From: Lewinellaceae bacterium
Lineage (GTDB): Bacteria > Bacteroidota > Bacteroidia > Chitinophagales > Saprospiraceae
Direction of reading: 5' to 3'
NCBI GenBank assembly: GCA_020636075.1
Contig: JACJYO010000007.1
Span: 62,001-126,000, forward strand
Length of the DNA: 64,000 nucleotides
The notes below the pieces were generated by a model. That model searched no databases. It was given only the letters and a program-made list of their open reading frames with translations, and was not told the DNA's origin. This document shows positions 61,471-64,000 of the stretch, piece after piece (the stretch's first letter is position 1; each line of letters opens with the position of its first letter). The position numbers and the translations under genes are program-made.

Positions 61471-64000
61471 CTACTCGTAACCCAGTGCGACATAGCTGTC
61501 GAGGGATTCCAAATCACTATCGATGGCAGGCAGTGTAAGTTTGTACTCGTTTATGAACGAATTTGTTTCCGGGTCGTATTCATATACGGTGACATCACAT
61601 ACCAGTTTTGATGGAATATGTTTCTCCGCATTTAAAATCCACAACATGCGTTCGCGGTGCGGTGCGTCGAGTTCGGATCATTGGTAACAGCATCAATTTT
61701 AGCTGCATTGGAAGGCTGGTTATAGATTGCCTCAACGATATATTTCACGGCATTGAAGCGTCCGGTTTGTGGATTGGGCTTTTTCAGGAGGTCTTTTATT
61801 TGAGATTCTACAATTCTTTCGTGCCTGTTGTTCGCGATTTGGGTGATTGAGTCAGGTTCAACCATTCCCCGGGCCGCCGAGTTTATTGCTGAGCAAGTGC
61901 CCTCGGACAAAAAGGTTCTGGATAGACTACCGGCCGGGTCAATACGCCAGGTGAGGGCGGTCCAGGTGGCATTGTCGGCAGCGTTTGAGGTATCTGATCC
62001 TTGATCGCGATTTTGTGTGAGCGGGAAAATCTCCATCCGCGTACCGAATCCCTTTGAGGTCTGGCTGCCATAAGTGGCCTTTGGCGTTTTGGGCAGGTTT
62101 TCAATGGTAGCGGCATCAATTGAGGCGCCGTAAATTATTTTTTTCGATTCTTTATCAATGGATAGCGCTGGTAAAGATGCTTTCCATTCAGGTTTCGAAC
62201 AATTTTAGTTGGTATTTCGTTTTTGGGCGAATAGAAATAGGCCACCGGTAATTTCAGGTTGCCCGATGCGTCGACTGCCTTTCCGATCAGAAGTTTTACG
62301 GCTTCGCGCATTTCGGCCATCTGTTTTTCTTTTTCATCTTCAGGTGCATGGGAAAGGTCGCCGAAAATTTCAAATAGTTTTTCAGGGTTTCCCGCAATGC
62401 TTTTTCTTGTTGCTCTACTTCCTGATCGGCTTTTTTCTGCCTGAATAGCTCTCTTGCTGGGAACCAGGCTCTTTCAGTGCTTCGTTTATTTCCGTTTCTG
62501 CTTCATTGCCTTCTTTTTGGTCTGTTGGTATTGCTGGCGGGCTGTAGCCAGGAGGGGTTTTGCTGAAACCTGATCATCGGGATTCAGCGCTTCCAGTTTG
62601 TCCTCCCAGATTTCCAGTTGTTTTTTTACCGTCATAGGCGTACTGCTCACCATCACTTCTACGCCGGGGCCTTGCGTGTCGATCCAGAGGTGGTGGGTTT
62701 TGCCTTCGGCAAAAATTCCAGGTTTTCGCCGACTTCGATATCGGCCAGTTGTTGCCCAGGCGGGGTTGTTTGATTCGGTTCTTGTTTTGGCGGAACAATC
62801 GGTTAACCAAGGGCGCAATTTTACCCAAAGCAAAATCGATACCCCGAACTACCGGTTTACGCATGCGTTCCAGGAAGCGCTGTGCCTTGTCGTTCAGATC
62901 ACCAAATCCGAATAATTTGGCCAGCCAATCGATCGCTAATGTGATAAAGTTGGTCAGCCCTTTGATCACTTTTTCAACAATAGCCTGCACCCTGCCGTGG
63001 ATCGCGTCTTCCAGGGTATTCATGAAGGTTTCGATCAGGTCCAGTATCCGGTTTCTGTTTTCAAATAAAACTTTAGTGCAGCGATAACTAATTCAACGAT
63101 GGCGACAAAGCCGCCGGCAGGTATGAATATTTTGGCCAGCTTTGCGCAAGGCTTTTGAATGATCTGGTAAAGGACCATTTCTTTCAGGCTGTTCAGGGTA
63201 TCGCTGAGGAACGAACCGATCGAACTGCTGATGTGCTCCCACCGCGCCGAGGCCTTTTTTCTTTACCAAACTGAAAATTTCAAGGCCCTTGTGGGCAATG
63301 CGCTCGCCTTTGCGCAGGGTGGCGGTTATTTGGGGCCAAATTTCACCTGAACCCGTTCCCAGAATGTTTCCCAGGTCAGGCCGAGCAATTGGCTGACCAG
63401 GCTGAAAATGCCGGATGCGTTTAATTTGTCTGGGATTTCGATGGGCAGACCGCTGGTCGTTCCCTGATCCAGTCAAAAGGCGGCGGTCAGGTATTTATCA
63501 ATATCGCCGATAAAGCTGGAAATGCCCTTGCCGATACCGGCGCCGAGGTTTTCAAAAAGCGGATCGGGTGCGTAACAATATCACCCAACAGACCAACGAA
63601 GCGGCCGAGCAACTGTACGATCCTGCTGGCAAACTCGGCTACTGGCTTTCACTGCGTTTACGACTGCCTTCATTGCCCGGCCCAAAATGCCTGGTTTGAC
63701 TTCGCTGCCTATTTTTCATAACTTTCTTTCAGGCCACCGGCAGTTTGCTTGTAGGCATTTTTCATTTCGTCGATGATTGCCCCTTTTTGCTCTTCCACGG
63801 ATTCAGCCAGGCTCTCGAACCGGGCGTTCATGGCAACTTCGGCATTTGTAATTTCGAGGTCTTCCTTAATCAGGCGGCTTTTCAGGTCGGTCAGTTCTTT
63901 TTGCCCTTCCTTGATCGCTGTCCTGGCTTTGTTTAAAACCTGAATTATCTGAAAGGCCAGTATCCGGACATTATCGATGCCTAAGTACGATCGCTCTGCA
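61471..64000 (-). pseudogene. C-terminal part of a probable DUF4157-class (eCIS-associated) protein, many frameshifts
   Basis: The minus strand from the window edge down to a TAG at 61471 reads one protein only if the frame is switched repeatedly. Recognisable pieces are: WEHISSSIGSFLSDTLNSLK near 63240-63180; FITLAIDWLAKLFGFGDLND and KAQRFLERMRKPVVRGIDFA around 62940-62840; HHLWIDTQGPGVEVMVSSTP around 62697-62638; LFVRGHLLSNKLGGPGN near 61914; IVESQIKDLLKKPNPQ; and VCDVTVYEYDPETNSFINEY near 61600. The order and motifs resemble C-terminal regions of eCIS core-domain (DUF4157) proteins. Breaks occur about every 100-300 bases, which suggests read errors at low coverage as much as gene decay. 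The N-terminus lies beyond the window. Confidence 0.55.

Overview
The window comes from a member of the Bacteroidota, most likely Saprospiria/Chitinophagia-like. The organism is inferred from gene content only: a SusC/SusD pair beside a hybrid two-component regulator, a very large SprB-repeat adhesin with a type IX secretion (T9SS) C-terminal tail, a Bat (MoxR/DUF58/VWA) operon, ABC, SSS and TonB-dependent transport, EAD11 and nSTAND1 conflict domains, and a TATATTTG-type promoter. No rRNA, phage, plasmid replication or CRISPR locus was seen.

Layout. 1-3.75 kb: end of a DUF2064 glycosyltransferase, a REP-associated transposase (RAYT) among its REP palindromes, and a NatA/NatB-like ABC exporter. 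4.2-5.6 kb: an aldehyde dehydrogenase. 5.6-11.5 kb (minus): a Bat operon (MoxR, DUF58, BatD/DUF4381-like, two VWA proteins, a TPR protein). 12.1-17.5 kb: an unrecognised exported protein of about 1,770 residues. 17.6-23.8 kb (minus): ketoglutarate-semialdehyde dehydrogenase, galT, galK and a sodium/sugar symporter. 24.7-27.1 kb: a TonB-dependent receptor.

27.2-35.4 kb is the most interesting part. It holds an orphan EAD11-domain protein flanked by inverted 38-bp palindromes. Next comes a tRNA-Ala locus invaded by a 342-bp GIY-YIG unit present as two tandem copies, with tRNA halves scattered around it. Then follows a tightly coupled three-gene operon: SIR2-like plus EAD11, a membrane-anchored nSTAND1 NTPase, and an exported WG-repeat protein, with ATGA stop/start overlaps at both junctions. 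I read it as a predicted NTP-dependent conflict (defence) system in which an envelope WG protein could signal through a transmembrane STAND ATPase to a cytosolic SIR2-like effector. Domains and gene order are visible; the mechanism is inference.

35.5-44.1 kb: SprB/HYR adhesin, subtilase, two acetyltransferases. 44.1-48.5 kb: a LytS/LytTR-type two-component pair. 48.8-52.0 kb: a small outer-membrane barrel, two lipoproteins (one DUF3124) and a membrane protein. 52.2-60.9 kb: SusD, SusC and a divergent hybrid two-component sensor. 61.5-64.0 kb (minus): the C-terminal part of a probable DUF4157-class (eCIS-associated) protein broken by many frameshifts, running off the window.

A second theme is the density of intergenic palindromes. 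At least eight sequence-distinct families occur between genes, several inside operons and two reaching into coding sequence.
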